This document shows positions 22,310 to 31,137 of a stretch of 34,218 nucleotides of DNA, piece by piece. The position numbers and the translations under genes are program-made. Positions within the stretch are counted from its first letter, which is position 1, and every line of letters starts with the position of its first letter. Under the pieces are notes generated by a model, which searched no databases, had not been told where the DNA came from, and was given only the letters and a program-made list of their open reading frames with translations. The DNA comes from a bacterium (GTDB taxonomy: Bacteria; Actinomycetota; Acidimicrobiia; Acidimicrobiales; CATQHL01), in contig JAPPDX010000036.1 in NCBI GenBank assembly GCA_028824415.1, positions 1 through 34,218 of the forward strand. Reading direction: 5' to 3'.

Positions 22310-23167
22310 TCACACGGCGGCGGTGTACAGATCCGACGCCACGACGACGTCGCCCTCGAAGCCGCCCGCGCGCACGTCCGCGGCCAGGGCGGCCTCGTCG
22401 TCGTCGTCCCGCGGCGCCGGCATGAGGTGCGTGAGCACGACTCTCCGCACACCGGCACGCGCCGCCAGCGCGCCCACCGTCGGCGCCTCCGCGTGGTAGC
22501 CGGCGAGCCCTTCGACTCGGCGAGCTGAGAGCCCCTCCTCGAGGAGACGCCGGCTACTCAACACCTCGTGTACCAGGATGTCGGCTCCGGTGGCCAGGTT
22601 CTCGACGGCGTCGCAGGCCCGGGTGTCGCCCGAGACCACCACGACCCCGTCGGAAGTGGTGAACCGGTACGCCACCGCCGGGTGTATCTCGCCGTGGTCC
22701 ACGAGCACCGACTCCACGAGCACGCCATCGACAGTGGTGACCGCCGCCGGCTCCGGTCCCGCCTCGAAAGGGTGAACGGCCGGCTCGGGCCGGTCCGGGA
22801 AGCCGGCGAGATCGACGCGCGCCGCGATGTCCGGCTCCAGGTTGTCCAGCAGCGATTCGAGGTAGCCGACGGCCGGGCCATCCGGGCAGTGGATCGGCAG
22901 GGCTTCACAGGGGCGGACGCCGTTGCGGATCCAGCGCGTGAGCACCAGCTCGGGGATCCCCATGAGGTGGTCACTGTGGTGGTGGGTGATGACCAGGGCG
23001 CCCAGCCGTGTTATGTCCACGCCGGCCTCGGTGAGGCGGAACAGCGTCGCCGGGCCGGCATCGATCTGGATGAGCGTGCCGTCGTGGCGCAGCAGCGCGC
23101 CCGCCCCGGCGCGGCCGGGCGACGGCATGGGTATCCCGCTACCGGTGATGGTGATCGTCGTCGTCAA
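22310..23167 (-). CDS. RNase Z-like metallo-beta-lactamase-fold hydrolase
   Basis: 285 residues starting TITITGSGIPMPSPGRAGAGALL, the opening of the RNase Z/arylsulfatase-like MBL branch. It has HHHSDH (His62, His64, Asp66, His67), then IPELVLTRW, VVVVSGDTRACDAVENLATGADILVHEVL and YHAEAPTVGALAARAGVRRVVLTHLMP, which supply the remaining metal ligands. A true tRNA-processing RNase Z has an exosite arm that I do not recognise. Hydrolysis of a phosphodiester or other ester is therefore possible but not proven. The TTG start at 23167 lies one base after the MazF stop (TGACTTG), so it is probably co-transcribed and coupled with the toxin pair. It is convergent with the alkylsulfatase-like gene. Confidence 0.82.
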   Translation of the reverse strand: MTTTITITGSGIPMPSPGRAGAGALLRHDGTLIQIDAGPATLFRLTEAGVDITRLGALVITHHHSDHLMGIPELVLTRWIRNGVRPCEALPIHCPDGPAVGYLESLLDNLEPDIAARVDLAGFPDRPEPAVHPFEAGPEPAAVTTVDGVLVESVLVDHGEIHPAVAYRFTTSDGVVVVSGDTRACDAVENLATGADILVHEVLSSRRLLEEGLSARRVEGLAGYHAEAPTVGALAARAGVRRVVLTHLMPAPRDDDDEAALAADVRAGGFEGDVVVASDLYTAAV

Positions 23168-23168
23168 G

Positions 23169-23477
23169 TCAGCAGCCCAGCGCGTGGGTCACGGCACGGC
23201 ACACCTGACGCATCGCCGGCTCTCGCACTTCGCCGGCGCGCCGGGTGAGTGACGAGCGCCGCACGGTGTGCAGACCGTCGCAGTTCACGACGCAACCCTC
23301 GGTCAGGCCAGCATCGATCGCATCGACGGGTACTTCGACGGCAAGACCGCGGATCGTGGTGGTGATCTCCGCGACGGTCACCAGTTCGCGCACGTCGATC
23401 ACCTCCGACCGGGTGAGGACCAGCACCGGCCGGCGCTTACCGCCGACCTCGGACCACCACACGTCGCCGCGGGTCAC
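23169..23477 (-). CDS. mazF: MazF/PemK-family toxin, second pair
   Basis: 102 residues: RGDVWWSEVGGKRRPVLVLTRSEVIDV, LVTVAEITTTIRGLAVEVPVD, then EGCVVNCDGLHTVRRSSL. This is the standard MazF series: the GDVWW opening, the RRPVLVL strand, the TxxIRG strand and the CVVNCDGL strand. Start GTG 23477 overlaps the antitoxin stop by four bases, the usual antitoxin-first coupling. By family knowledge it is a sequence-specific mRNA interferase. It differs strongly from the toxin at 620-931, so the two pairs are not recent duplicates. A third gene, an RNase Z-like hydrolase, follows after a single base. Confidence 0.87.
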   Translation of the reverse strand: MTRGDVWWSEVGGKRRPVLVLTRSEVIDVRELVTVAEITTTIRGLAVEVPVDAIDAGLTEGCVVNCDGLHTVRRSSLTRRAGEVREPAMRQVCRAVTHALGC

Positions 23478-23683
23478 TGCGTTCCCCAGGCCTCGGCATC
23501 GTCCCAGAAGTCGTCTGGCTGTTCGGGGAAGCGCTGGTATGCGGCACGGTCGGCCATGGCCGTGGCGTGCCGCACAGCCTCTGCGACGCCGTCGCGGGCC
23601 GCTTTGGAGAGATTGATGCCGAGCCGGCGTGCCCGGCGGGCCAGCTCCTCGTCCAGGGTGAACGTGGTGCGTGTGGTCGCCAT
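23474..23683 (-). CDS. CcdA/MazE-type antitoxin, second pair
   Basis: 69 residues: MATTRTTFTLDEELARRARRLGINLSKAARDGVAEAVRHATAMAD is a ribbon-helix-helix DNA-binding domain, and the acidic tail (FPEQPDDFWDDAEAWG) is the usual toxin-wrapping segment. The ATG at 23683 sits six bases after TAGCAT in an A+T-rich operator region with three TATCA repeats. It should repress its own promoter and neutralise the adjacent MazF. Confidence 0.82.
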   Translation of the reverse strand: MATTRTTFTLDEELARRARRLGINLSKAARDGVAEAVRHATAMADRAAYQRFPEQPDDFWDDAEAWGTQ

Positions 23684-23710
23684 ATCAATATGCTATCACT
23701 TCTGATATCA
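23682..23710. promoter_or_regulatory. Promoter/operator of toxin-antitoxin pair 2
   Basis: On the plus strand TATCA ends at 23687, 23698 and 23710, spaced 11 and 12 bases, i.e. on one face of the helix; the last is within the palindrome TGATATCA (23703-23710). The minus-strand -10 hexamer TAGCAT (23695-23690) lies inside this array and six bases before the antitoxin ATG. This is a good candidate for cooperative binding by the RHH antitoxin. It also lies about 35 bases upstream of the divergent hydratase gene. Confidence 0.65.
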
Positions 23711-23744
23711 TCTCTCCGACGTCAGCAAGCCGGGAGAGGCGGGA

Positions 23745-24542
23745 GTGGACCGGTCATCGATTTCCGAAGCGGCGCGGCGGCTTCGTGTGGCCGCCGCGAC
23801 AGGACGCCAGTGTGCGCCCGTTCGCCACGTGCTCGGCGGCGACTCCGGCATCGAGGCCGCCTATGCCGTGCAGCAGGCCAACGTGGCTCTGGCCGTCGCC
23901 GGCGGGCGCCGGGTGAGCGGGCGCAAGATCGGCCTCACCTCCCAGGCCGTGCAGGAGCAGCTCGGGTTCGGTGAACCCGTGAGTGGGGTTCTCTTCGCCG
24001 ACACCTGCGTTCCCGACGGCCTCGATGTACCTGTCGGCCGGCTGGTACAACCCCGGGCCGAGGGGGAGATCGCCATGGTGCTCGGGGACGACCTTGACAA
24101 GGGGACTCACACCGTCGTCGACGTCATCGGTGCCGTCGCCTACGTGCTGCCGGCCCTGGAGATCGTCGACAGCCGCAACGCCGACTGGGACATCGACATC
24201 GTGGATATGGTCGCCGACAACGCCTGCAGCGGCCTGTACGTCGTGGGCAGCCGGCCGGTGCCGCTCACCGCCGTGGATGTGCGCGGCGTGAGCATGCGGA
24301 TCACCCTGAACGGCACGACCGCCTCGACCGGAACGGGCTCGGCCTGCCTCGGCAACCCGCTGCACGCCATGGTCTGGCTGGCCGACGCCATGTGCGAGCG
24401 GGGTGAACCGCTGCGAGCCGGTGAGCTGATCATGACCGGTTCCCTCGGCCCGATGGCCCCGCTGGGACCCGGTGACGAGATCCGGGCCGAACTCGACCCG
24501 ATCGGGACGGTCGGCACGAGGCTGGGAGTGTCGGACGATTGA
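23745..24542 (+). CDS. 2-keto-4-pentenoate hydratase / FAH-family protein
   Basis: 265 residues of the MhpD/fumarylacetoacetate hydrolase superfamily. Blocks: AYAVQQANVALAVAGGRRVSGRKIGLTSQAVQEQLGFGEPVSGVLFAD, then AEGEIAMVLGDDL (metal-binding Glu pair), ALEIVDSR (third acidic ligand), NACSGLYVVG, TGTGSACLGNPLHAMVWLAD and IMTGSLGPMAPLGPGDEIRAELDPIG. These are characteristic of 2-hydroxypenta-2,4-dienoate (2-keto-4-pentenoate) hydratases or closely related oxaloamidase-type decarboxylases in meta-cleavage pathways for aromatic compounds. No other meta-cleavage gene is nearby, so the pathway is not settled. Start GTG 23745 is preceded by a purine-rich GGGAGAGGCGGGA stretch that can act as a Shine-Dalgarno sequence, unlike most genes here. 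Confidence 0.87.
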   Translation: MDRSSISEAARRLRVAAATGRQCAPVRHVLGGDSGIEAAYAVQQANVALAVAGGRRVSGRKIGLTSQAVQEQLGFGEPVSGVLFADTCVPDGLDVPVGRLVQPRAEGEIAMVLGDDLDKGTHTVVDVIGAVAYVLPALEIVDSRNADWDIDIVDMVADNACSGLYVVGSRPVPLTAVDVRGVSMRITLNGTTASTGTGSACLGNPLHAMVWLADAMCERGEPLRAGELIMTGSLGPMAPLGPGDEIRAELDPIGTVGTRLGVSDD

Positions 24543-24547
24543 ACCGG

Positions 24548-24584
24548 GGAGGGGCCGGCGGTCGCGGCTGCTCGCTACCCCTCC
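24548..24584. terminator. Possible convergent terminator between hydratase and kinase genes
   Basis: GGAGGGG (24548-24554) can pair with CCCCTCC (24578-24584), seven base pairs, around a 23-base GC-rich loop. The right arm lies in the last codons and stop of the kinase gene. There is no T-run, so this is weak. Confidence 0.35.
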
Positions 24585-25930
24585 GCCAGAAGGCTCACGA
24601 AGCGCTCGTAGCGCTGTGCGGCGGGTGCCGCCCAGTGCGGGTCGGGCTCGACGGTTCGGGCGGTTGCGGCCCAGCGGGCGCCGTCGGCCAGGTCGGTCTC
24701 CAGCCCGGCCACCAGGCGGGCGGCGAAGGCGGTGCCGAGGGCAGCGCTCTCCGGAATCGCCCCGACGTGCACCGGCAGGTCACAGCAGTCGGCCAGGGCC
24801 TGCATCCACGGGCCCACGACGCTGCCGCCGCCGGTCGTCACGACGCGCCGGGGTGCGATCCCGGACACCTCGATGTGGCGGCGCACCACGAACCCCGTCG
24901 CCTCCAGGGCCGCCCGGAGGAGGTGCTCCCGGCGGTGGGTGGCCTCCAGGCCCCGCAGTGAGGCCGAGCGAGCCCTCCCGGCGGTGGGGGTGCGCTCGGG
25001 GTGAACCGACGGGATCCACACCGGCAGGTCCCCGGGGTCGACTCCCCCCAGCAGCGAGGCGAACTCCTCCTCGGACGGCAGGTCGCCCAGCATGGCCCGC
25101 ACCCTGTCCCAGAAGAGCCCCCCGGCGTTGCTCGGCCCGCCGACGCAGAACCGGTCCGCTGTGGTGTGAGGGATGGTCCAGAGGCCGTCGATCTCCAGCC
25201 AGGCGTCGGTCACGATCCAGCACAGCAGAGTGCTGCCCAGGGTGACGATGACGTCGCCCACCTCGGCGGGGCCGGCGACGGTCAACTCGGCGAGGCCGTC
25301 CACGACGCCGGCCCCCAGCGGGATGCCGTCCACCTCACCCGCCGGTTCCCAGCCCGCCACGAGCCGCGGCAACTGCTCGGGGGCGATCCCCAGCCGGGCG
25401 CAGTGATCGCCGTCCCAGCCGTCGCCGCCGAGCAGTGGCACCGCCGCCAGTGCGGTCGCCGTGTCCAGCGCGGCGATACCGCCGAGGGCGAAGTTGGCGA
25501 CGGTCTGGGCCGGCCAGAAGCCGGCGGCGCCGGGATGCCGGCCGGCCAGGTGCTTGAGGAAGCCGATGAACTCCTCGTTGCCCACCGGCGGCAGACCCGG
25601 CCGTGCCTTCCCCCGGGCGTCACCGTAGAGCAGGCCGGCGCCGAGCGGGACGCCGGCGCCGTCCACGGCGGTGAGCGAGGGCACCATGGCCGCCACGCAC
25701 AGCGCCTGTGGCACGCCGGCGTGGCGCACGTCCTCCCAGGCGGCCAGCGGGCCGTCCCGCCAGGCGGCCGCGGCGTCGTGCTGCAGCAGTCCCGGACCGG
25801 GGACCTGCAGTTCGTGGGGCCGCCTGGTTCGAGCCAGGATCCGCCCGTCGCCGTCGACGGCCACCGCCTTCGTCGCCGTGGTCCCGACGTCGATGCCGAC
25901 GGTGACCGGGATGGCGCCAGGTGGCGTCAT
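24575..25930 (-). CDS. FGGY-family carbohydrate kinase
   Basis: 451 residues of the actin/hexokinase-like FGGY family. The phosphate-1 loop is GIDVGTTATKAVAVD (12-26), followed by an AAMVPSLTAVDGAGVPLG strand, VIVTLGSTLLCW (phosphate-2/adenosine-adjacent motif) and the C-terminal TTGGGSVVGPWMQALADCCDLPVHV adenosine motif, with AALGTAFAARLVAG near the end. It transfers phosphate from ATP to a sugar or polyol; the family includes xylulokinase, gluconokinase and glycerol kinase. The specificity region does not let me choose among them. The ATG at 25930 is 25 bases after the lhr stop on the same strand, so it may be read from the lhr transcript. No sugar transporter or isomerase gene lies beside it. 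Confidence 0.85.
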   Translation of the reverse strand: MTPPGAIPVTVGIDVGTTATKAVAVDGDGRILARTRRPHELQVPGPGLLQHDAAAAWRDGPLAAWEDVRHAGVPQALCVAAMVPSLTAVDGAGVPLGAGLLYGDARGKARPGLPPVGNEEFIGFLKHLAGRHPGAAGFWPAQTVANFALGGIAALDTATALAAVPLLGGDGWDGDHCARLGIAPEQLPRLVAGWEPAGEVDGIPLGAGVVDGLAELTVAGPAEVGDVIVTLGSTLLCWIVTDAWLEIDGLWTIPHTTADRFCVGGPSNAGGLFWDRVRAMLGDLPSEEEFASLLGGVDPGDLPVWIPSVHPERTPTAGRARSASLRGLEATHRREHLLRAALEATGFVVRRHIEVSGIAPRRVVTTGGGSVVGPWMQALADCCDLPVHVGAIPESAALGTAFAARLVAGLETDLADGARWAATARTVEPDPHWAAPAAQRYERFVSLLAEG

Positions 25931-25955
25931 GGGTTACCTGTCGTCGGCGGCGGCC

Positions 25956-28900
25956 TCAGGCACACTGTGCGGCCTGCGGCTCCGCCGAGGGCAGCCCGTC
26001 GACGTAGCGCACCGTGCGCGTTGCCACAGCCGGGACCCGCGGTCCGGGCGTGACGATGCCGGTGAGGTTCAGCGGATCGGTCGCCGAGATCTCCACCTGC
26101 TCGCCGTTCCGCTCGCTGCGCTGCACCCTGCGCAGCTCGTCCACGGCGGCAGGCAGCGCGAACTGCTCGCCCGTGAACCCCGTGACGAAGCGTCCCCCGC
26201 GGACGACCCCCCGGGCCTCGAGACGGCGCAGTGCCCAGAGCACGTCGCGCCAGGGCACCGCCAGCGTCTCGGCCGCCCGGAGGTCGCGGAACACGACCCC
26301 CCAGCGGACCAGGAGCTGCTCGGCGGTCGCCTCGGCCAGTTCGTCGGGGTCGAAGGGGTCGTCAACAGCGGCGAGCAGCGACCAGCGCCCCACGGGCCCG
26401 GCCAGGCCCTGCGCGCCGCGGCGCAGCCCCCGTCGCGGCTGGAGGCGGGCACCGGGGGATCCCCGGCGCGGCCCTCCGAGCAGGGAGCGGAGCGCGCCGA
26501 AGCTGTCGGCGGTGAGCAGGCCGCGGGCCACACCGTCGGTCAGCCCCGACTCCACGTCGGTCGCCAGTCGCCCGCAGTCGGCGGTCAACTCGCCGGCGAA
26601 TCGGGGGCCGTGGCGCTCGAGCGACTCGATGATCTCCGCCAGCGCGCCCGCGGCGGGCGCCGTCGGCACCTCATCGCCGCGGGCCGCGGCCGTCAGCCAG
26701 TCGAAGTCGCCGCGCAGCCCGAGCGTGACCGGCGTGGCGCGCGAGGTGGCGGCGCCGGGACGTCCCTCGTCGCCGCGCCGCAGCCCCAGGCGGCCCCAGG
26801 CCAGCTCGCCGGACAGGCACAGGTCGTCGAGCCACACCGGCAGGTAGCCGTCGACGCGACCTGCCAGGAGTTGCCTCTCCCAGGCGCCGGCCGCCGCCTC
26901 GAAGCCCTGCAACTGTTCGATCACCCCGGCGAGCCCGGCGCGGCCCCGCACCTGCGTGCCGGGTGCCACGTGCTGCCAGCGGAACAGGAAGCGCATGAAA
27001 TCCTGCGCGGTGACCGGCTGGATGTCCCGGCGCCGGCGGCGCTGCGAGTAGACGTGGATCCGCGCCAGCAGGCGGCGGCTGCACCACTCACTCTCGGCGG
27101 TCTCGGTGGAGTCGGCGCGCCCCGGGCGGAACTGGCCGGACAGGGCGAATCCCTCCGCCTGCAGCGCCCCCAGAGCGATCCGGACGTCTCCGAGCTGCAG
27201 CGACGTGGCCTCTGCCAGCTCGGCGGCGGTCACCGGCCCCATGACCTCCAGATGACCGCGAACGGCCTCGATCGCCACGTCCGCGGGGTCGCCGATGTCG
27301 GTCGGTTCGTCGGAGCCGTTCGCCGCCGGGGCAGCGGTGCCCAGCAGGGCGGCCACGGCCGGGCGCAGCTCGGTGGTGCACCAGTAGCCGCCGGCGACAC
27401 TCGCCCGGCCGACCTCGGCGAGGCGCCGGTAGAGGTCCTCCCAGTCCGCTCGGGGCCGGCAGAGCACCATCTGTGAGAGCAGGTCGTGCAGCTCGTCGGG
27501 ATCCCGCACGTCGGGTGCCACCTCGGCGCACGTGCGTGCGATGGCATCGGGATGCAGGGCCCCGATCTCACTGAGGTCGACCGGCAGGCCGCGCGGCAGT
27601 CGCACGGCCCGCGTGCGCCGCTCCTCCAGCGGCGCCTCGTCCAGGAACGTGAAGGGTCGCCCGTTCAGGATCTCGTGCGCCAGGGGAGACGGCTCGGGGG
27701 TGTCGCGAAACTCCACGGCCACCTCGCCTGAGCGCATCGCATCCAGCAGCGCCGCCAGACCGTCGATGTCGGTGGCCTCGTGGAGGGCGTCGTGGAGCGT
27801 CTGGCGCACCAGCAGGTGGTCGGGGATCGGGATGGGCCCGGGGTTGTTGTCCCCGCATGCGGCCAGGCCCGGGAACACCGCCGCCATCACGTCGTCGGCC
27901 TCCATCCGCTGGATGGGAGGCGGGTTGCGCTTGCCTCCCTTGAAGCGGAGCACTGTGAGCGACCGGTTCAGGTTCCAGCGCCAGCGCACCCCGAACAGCG
28001 GCGACACCACAATGGCCTGCGTGAGGGTGTCGGTGACCGTCGCGGGGTTCAGCATCTGTGGTACGTCGCTGAGCGGGAAGCTGTGCTGGGGGCCGAGCGA
28101 CAGCACCACGGCGTCGTCGTTCGCCGCCGCCTGCAACTCGAAGTCGAACGTGCGGCAGAAGCGCTTGCGCAGCGCCAGACCCAAGCCGCGGTTCAGGCGC
28201 CCCCCGTACGGGCTGTGGATCACGAGTTGCATGCCGCCGGTCTCGTCGAAGAACCGCTCGATCACGAGGCGGTGCTGCGTGGGAAGCGAGCCGAGCGAGG
28301 CCCGTGCCGCGGCCAGGTACGACACGACGGTCCCGGCGGCGACGGAATCGACGCCGCAGCGTTCGGAGATGGCGTCCCGGGCGCCGTCGGGGTTCTCGGC
28401 GTCGAGGAACTCCTCCACCAACCCCCGCAGCTCGCTCACCTCGGTGCTCAACTCAGCGGTCCGCGAGGGTGCCTCGCCCAGCCAGAACGGCACCGTGGGC
28501 GGTGCGCCCTCGGCGTCGACCACGCGCACCACACCCGACTCGACGCGCCGGATGCGCCAGGAGTGCGAGCCCAGCAGGAAGACATCACCGGCCATCGACT
28601 CGATCGCCCAGTCCTCGTTGACGGTGCCCAGGAAGGTGTCGTCAGGATCCAGCAGCACCCGGTAGTCGGCCACGTCCGGGATCGCCCCACCGGAGGTCAG
28701 CGCGGCCAGGCGGGCGCCGCGGCGCCCGGCTGCCTCGCCCGCCGTCGAGTCCAGGTGCACGTAGTCGCCGCGTCGTCCCCGCCCCGTGACCACGCCGGCG
28801 TTGGTGAATCTCAATGTCTCGTCGAAGTCCTCCCGCGACAGGTCCGCGTAGGGCGCCGCCCGCCGCACCAACCCGAACAGGTCCTCGATCTTCCAGCGTT

Positions 28901-30227
28901 CGGCGGCGCACTCGGCGGTGACCTGCTGGGCGAGCACGTCGAGGGGGGCCACGGGCGGCGTCACGGCGTCGAGGTGGCCGGCCCGCACTCCGGCCAGCAG
29001 CGCGGCGCACTCGATGAGCTGGTCGCGGGTCGTGGGGAACAGCCGTCCCTTGGGCACCGCACCCACCGAGTGGCCCGAGCGGCCGACCCGTTGCAGGAAC
29101 GTGGCCATGCTGCGGGGGCTGCCGATCTGGCAGGCCAGGTCCACCGGGCCGATGTCGATGCCCAACTCCAGGGAGGCGGTGGCCACGAGGGCTCGCAGGT
29201 CGCCGGCGCGGAGTCGGGTCTCGACCCGCAGGCGCCGCTCCTTCGACAGCGAGCCGTGGTGGGAGGCCACGGCGCCGTCGCCGAGCCGCTCGGCGAGCAG
29301 GTGGGCGATCCGCTCGGCCTCGCGACGGGTGTTGACGAACACCAGCGTCGTGTTGTGGGCCTCGATCAGCTCGGCGATGCGGTCGAGGATCTCGGCGGTC
29401 TGCTCGGCGGGGGCGACGGCCTCCAACTCGCTGGGCGGCAGCTCCAGTGCCAAGTCCAACTCCCGCCGGTGGCCCACGTCGATCACCGCCGGCGGGTGGC
29501 GGTCTGCCGGGATGTGGCCGGCGCCCAGGAGCAACCGTTGGATGGTGCTGATCGGACGCTGGGTGGCCGACAGCCCGATCCGCAGCGGCCGCTGCTCGCA
29601 GACGTGCTCCAGCCGCTCCAGGCTGAGAGCCAGATGCGAGCCGCGCTTGTCCCGCGCCACGGCATGGATCTCGTCCACGATCACCCAGCGGGCGCTGCGC
29701 AGCATCTCCCGGCTGCGTGCCGCGGTCAGCAGGAGGTACAGCGACTCGGGCGTGGTGATCACGAAGTTCGGCGGGTTGCGCAGCATCGCGGCGCGCGCCG
29801 ATGCGGTGGTGTCGCCGGAGCGGACGCCGACGCGCAGCGGCGGCGCCTCGAAGCCCAACTCGCCGCCGATGCGCTCGATCTCGGCAAGCGGGCCGGTGAG
29901 GTTCTCGGCGATGTCGGTGGCCAGGGCTTTCAACGGCGAGACGTAGACCACCTGCGCCCGCCCGGCCACCTGCTCACCCCGCTCGTGCGCCTGCCAGAGG
30001 GCGTCGATGGCCACCAGGAACGCCGACAGGGTCTTGCCCGACCCGGTGGGCGCGCTCACCAGCGTGTCGGCCCCGGCCCCGATGGCGGGCCAGGCCCCCA
30101 CCTGCGCGGCGGTGGGTCCGCCGGGGAAGCGCCCATCGAACCAGGTCCGGACGGCCGGGTGGAAGCCGTCCAGCACGCCGGCGGGAGCGGCGTCCGACTC
30201 GAGGGTGGCGGTGTTGAGGGCGGTCAC
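25956..30227 (-). CDS. lhr: Large superfamily 2 helicase Lhr
   Basis: 1423 residues, close to the usual size of bacterial Lhr. The helicase core has APTGSGKT (59-66), SPLKALATDIAENL, TTPESLYLLL, the motif II DEIH (185-188), LSATQRPI (motif III), FVNTRREAERIAHLLAERL, ATASLELGIDIGPVDLACQIGSP and QRVGRSGH (motif VI). It is followed by the Lhr-specific winged-helix and beta-barrel region and a long C-terminal domain. Mycobacterial Lhr is a 3'-5' translocase that unwinds RNA-DNA hybrids and is linked to the DNA-damage response. The start is GTG 30227. A probable LexA box at 30266-30279 would place it in the SOS regulon together with the mutasome genes of this window. The protein looks intact. Confidence 0.95.
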   Translation of the reverse strand: MTALNTATLESDAAPAGVLDGFHPAVRTWFDGRFPGGPTAAQVGAWPAIGAGADTLVSAPTGSGKTLSAFLVAIDALWQAHERGEQVAGRAQVVYVSPLKALATDIAENLTGPLAEIERIGGELGFEAPPLRVGVRSGDTTASARAAMLRNPPNFVITTPESLYLLLTAARSREMLRSARWVIVDEIHAVARDKRGSHLALSLERLEHVCEQRPLRIGLSATQRPISTIQRLLLGAGHIPADRHPPAVIDVGHRRELDLALELPPSELEAVAPAEQTAEILDRIAELIEAHNTTLVFVNTRREAERIAHLLAERLGDGAVASHHGSLSKERRLRVETRLRAGDLRALVATASLELGIDIGPVDLACQIGSPRSMATFLQRVGRSGHSVGAVPKGRLFPTTRDQLIECAALLAGVRAGHLDAVTPPVAPLDVLAQQVTAECAAERWKIEDLFGLVRRAAPYADLSREDFDETLRFTNAGVVTGRGRRGDYVHLDSTAGEAAGRRGARLAALTSGGAIPDVADYRVLLDPDDTFLGTVNEDWAIESMAGDVFLLGSHSWRIRRVESGVVRVVDAEGAPPTVPFWLGEAPSRTAELSTEVSELRGLVEEFLDAENPDGARDAISERCGVDSVAAGTVVSYLAAARASLGSLPTQHRLVIERFFDETGGMQLVIHSPYGGRLNRGLGLALRKRFCRTFDFELQAAANDDAVVLSLGPQHSFPLSDVPQMLNPATVTDTLTQAIVVSPLFGVRWRWNLNRSLTVLRFKGGKRNPPPIQRMEADDVMAAVFPGLAACGDNNPGPIPIPDHLLVRQTLHDALHEATDIDGLAALLDAMRSGEVAVEFRDTPEPSPLAHEILNGRPFTFLDEAPLEERRTRAVRLPRGLPVDLSEIGALHPDAIARTCAEVAPDVRDPDELHDLLSQMVLCRPRADWEDLYRRLAEVGRASVAGGYWCTTELRPAVAALLGTAAPAANGSDEPTDIGDPADVAIEAVRGHLEVMGPVTAAELAEATSLQLGDVRIALGALQAEGFALSGQFRPGRADSTETAESEWCSRRLLARIHVYSQRRRRRDIQPVTAQDFMRFLFRWQHVAPGTQVRGRAGLAGVIEQLQGFEAAAGAWERQLLAGRVDGYLPVWLDDLCLSGELAWGRLGLRRGDEGRPGAATSRATPVTLGLRGDFDWLTAAARGDEVPTAPAAGALAEIIESLERHGPRFAGELTADCGRLATDVESGLTDGVARGLLTADSFGALRSLLGGPRRGSPGARLQPRRGLRRGAQGLAGPVGRWSLLAAVDDPFDPDELAEATAEQLLVRWGVVFRDLRAAETLAVPWRDVLWALRRLEARGVVRGGRFVTGFTGEQFALPAAVDELRRVQRSERNGEQVEISATDPLNLTGIVTPGPRVPAVATRTVRYVDGLPSAEPQAAQCA

Positions 30228-30265
30228 GGCGGGCCAGTGGCTCCTCGGAGCAATTCTCCAGGTTC

Positions 30266-30279
30266 AGAACGGTTGTTCG
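30266..30279. promoter_or_regulatory. Probable LexA box upstream of lhr
   Basis: On the minus strand CGAACAACCGTTCT has the CGAAC-N4-GTTC core; only the last G of the CGAAC-N4-GTTCG consensus is changed. It lies 39 bases from the lhr GTG and just after a possible -10 TAGCCT (30289-30284), where bound LexA would cover the transcription start. It is weaker than the two mutasome boxes. Confidence 0.6.
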
Positions 30280-30370
30280 GACGAGGCTAGCGCGTCGCGC
30301 TCGCCCGCAGGCGAACGATAGGCGCGCGTCCCGCTCATTGGTGGTGCCCGGCCCGGGCGATCCGCACTGG

Positions 30371-30376
30371 TACGGT
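30371..30376 (+). promoter_or_regulatory. -10 hexamer, leaderless promoter of livF
   Basis: TACGGT is followed by eight bases and the ATG at 30385. It is the first promoter of the Liv-type operon. Confidence 0.5.
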
Positions 30377-30384
30377 GCCCTGCG

Positions 30385-31129
<745 letters not shown>

Positions 31130-31137
<8 letters not shown>

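Noticed and set aside
27780-30290. Long plus-strand frames opposite lhr
   Set aside because: The minus-strand frame encodes every Lhr helicase motif; the plus-strand translation has no recognisable domain.
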